From contig JAQWCZ010000093.1 of the NCBI GenBank assembly GCA_028705705.1, positions 1 to 7,640 on the forward strand: a stretch of DNA of 7,640 bases. Direction: 5' to 3'. The stretch is from Paludibacter sp. (lineage in GTDB: Bacteria > Bacteroidota > Bacteroidia > Bacteroidales > Paludibacteraceae). The notes beneath the pieces are model-generated. The model saw only the letters and a list, made by a program, of their open reading frames with translations, made no database searches and was not told the DNA's origin. Of the stretch, positions 7,027-7,640 are shown piece after piece; within the stretch, counting starts at the first letter, position 1, and every line of letters starts with the position of its first letter. Both the position numbers and the translations under genes were made by a program.

Positions 7027-7074
7027 TGTCGCAAAATCTAAAATTTTGAAAAATCAACATTAAATACGAATTGA

Positions 7075-7640
7075 ATGGTTGAGGCATTACTTATTGTTAT
7101 CATCGCGATACTGGCTTTGGAGTTCGGCTTCGACCGGTACCTGACCATTCTTAATATTAGACATTCCCGCAAACAACTTCCCGAAATACTGGCTGACATA
7201 TACGATAAAGATAAATATAATCGCCAACAGGATTATTTTCGTACAAATGCGCGATTTGGTTTACTCACAAGTGTTTTCAGCTTTGTTATTATCTTATTGA
7301 TGTATGTGTTAGGTGGTTTCGGTTGGCTCGATCGTATTGTACAACTATGGACAGATCAACCAATACTACAATTACTGCTGTTTTTCGGGATACTTTTCAT
7401 TATCAATGATATCATCAATATTCCTTTTGATTGGTGTCATACTTTTGTCATAGAAGAAAAATTTGAGTTTAATAAGGTCACACCAACTATTTTCATAACT
7501 GATAAACTCAAATCTTGGGGAGTCAGCATATTCATCGGAGGATTGATCTTATCTGCGATTATCTGGATTTACACCCTTACCCCGCAGTACTTTTGGTTAC
7601 TGGCTTTTGCGGTGACCACCATTTTCAGTCTCGTGATGGG
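7075..7640 (+). CDS. M48-family (Ste24/CAAX protease-like) membrane peptidase, N-terminal part
   Basis: The frame runs from ATG at 7075 to the right edge (188 codons and 2 nt) without a stop, so only the N-terminal domain is seen. An in-frame TGA directly precedes the ATG, which fixes the start. The protein begins MVEALLIVIIAILALEFGFD, a first membrane segment, then has YDKDKYNRQQDYFRTNARFG (about 43-62), further hydrophobic stretches near 63-80, 95-115 and 150-188, and PFDWCHTFVIEEKFEFNK followed by TDKLKSWG. The pairs Y-x-x-x-(R/Q)-x-x-D-Y-x-x-x-x-x-x-F-G and FVIEEKFEFNK-x-T are hallmarks of the Ste24-type N-terminal domain (peptidase_M48_N) preceding the HExxH zinc protease domain, which must lie past the edge. 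Such proteases act in the inner membrane; in bacteria a role in membrane-protein quality control is usual, and prenyl processing is not expected. Confidence 0.85.
   Translation, partial: MVEALLIVIIAILALEFGFDRYLTILNIRHSRKQLPEILADIYDKDKYNRQQDYFRTNARFGLLTSVFSFVIILLMYVLGGFGWLDRIVQLWTDQPILQLLLFFGILFIINDIINIPFDWCHTFVIEEKFEFNKVTPTIFITDKLKSWGVSIFIGGLILSAIIWIYTLTPQYFWLLAFAVTTIFSLVM

Larger units (their letters stand above)
6943..7071. repeat. 13-bp inverted repeat just before both divergent start codons
   Basis: ATTCGTATTTAAT at 6943-6955 and ATTAAATACGAAT at 7059-7071 are exact reverse complements (13 of 13). Because the genes diverge, each mRNA carries the same 13 nt directly before its start: 4 nt before the phosphoesterase ATG and 3 nt before the peptidase ATG. 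The left copy has a second ATTCGT at 6954-6959, 11 bp from the first, about one helical turn. Arm centres are about 116 bp apart. A shared operator or a shared translation leader would both fit. Confidence 0.6.

Overview
The window looks like chromosomal DNA of a Bacteroidota (Bacteroidetes) bacterium, most likely of the order Bacteroidales. The grounds are: promoter boxes of the TTTG / TAnnTTTG type read by the Bacteroidota primary sigma factor, no Shine-Dalgarno sequences before the starts, moderate base composition, a CarB of the kind I associate with Bacteroides relatives, and an M48 peptidase N-terminal domain of a type common there. No mobile element, CRISPR array, rRNA or phage gene is visible. 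Most of the content is ordinary housekeeping.

Layout: (1) A tRNA-Gly(CCC) gene at the left edge is followed after 25 nt by carB, the large subunit of carbamoyl-phosphate synthetase (plus strand). The gap has no visible terminator or promoter, so carB is probably read from the tRNA promoter or from one further left. carA is not in the window. (2) A hairpin with T-runs on both sides closes carB and the converging minus-strand operon. (3) The minus-strand operon is, in transcription order, a membrane-anchored metallophosphoesterase, a lipoprotein substrate-binding protein 4 nt after it, and a permease-ATPase fusion 18 nt later. The last two form a complete NitT/TauT-type ABC importer of unknown substrate, with permease and ATPase on one chain. 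(4) A 136-nt divergent region holds two back-to-back Bacteroidota promoters, a perfect 10-bp dyad around their -33 region, and a 13-bp inverted repeat placing the same 13 nt just before both start codons. (5) A plus-strand gene for an M48/Ste24-type membrane peptidase begins at 7075 and runs off the right edge.

The points most worth a second look are the permease-ATPase fusion, whose joint is an A9 homopolymer on the coding strand; altered P-loop and D-loop residues in its ATPase; the operator-like divergent region; and the close resemblance of this bacterial CarB to the animal CPS1/CAD synthetase. I see no clearly undescribed multi-gene system. The transporter operon with its phosphoesterase is the nearest candidate.
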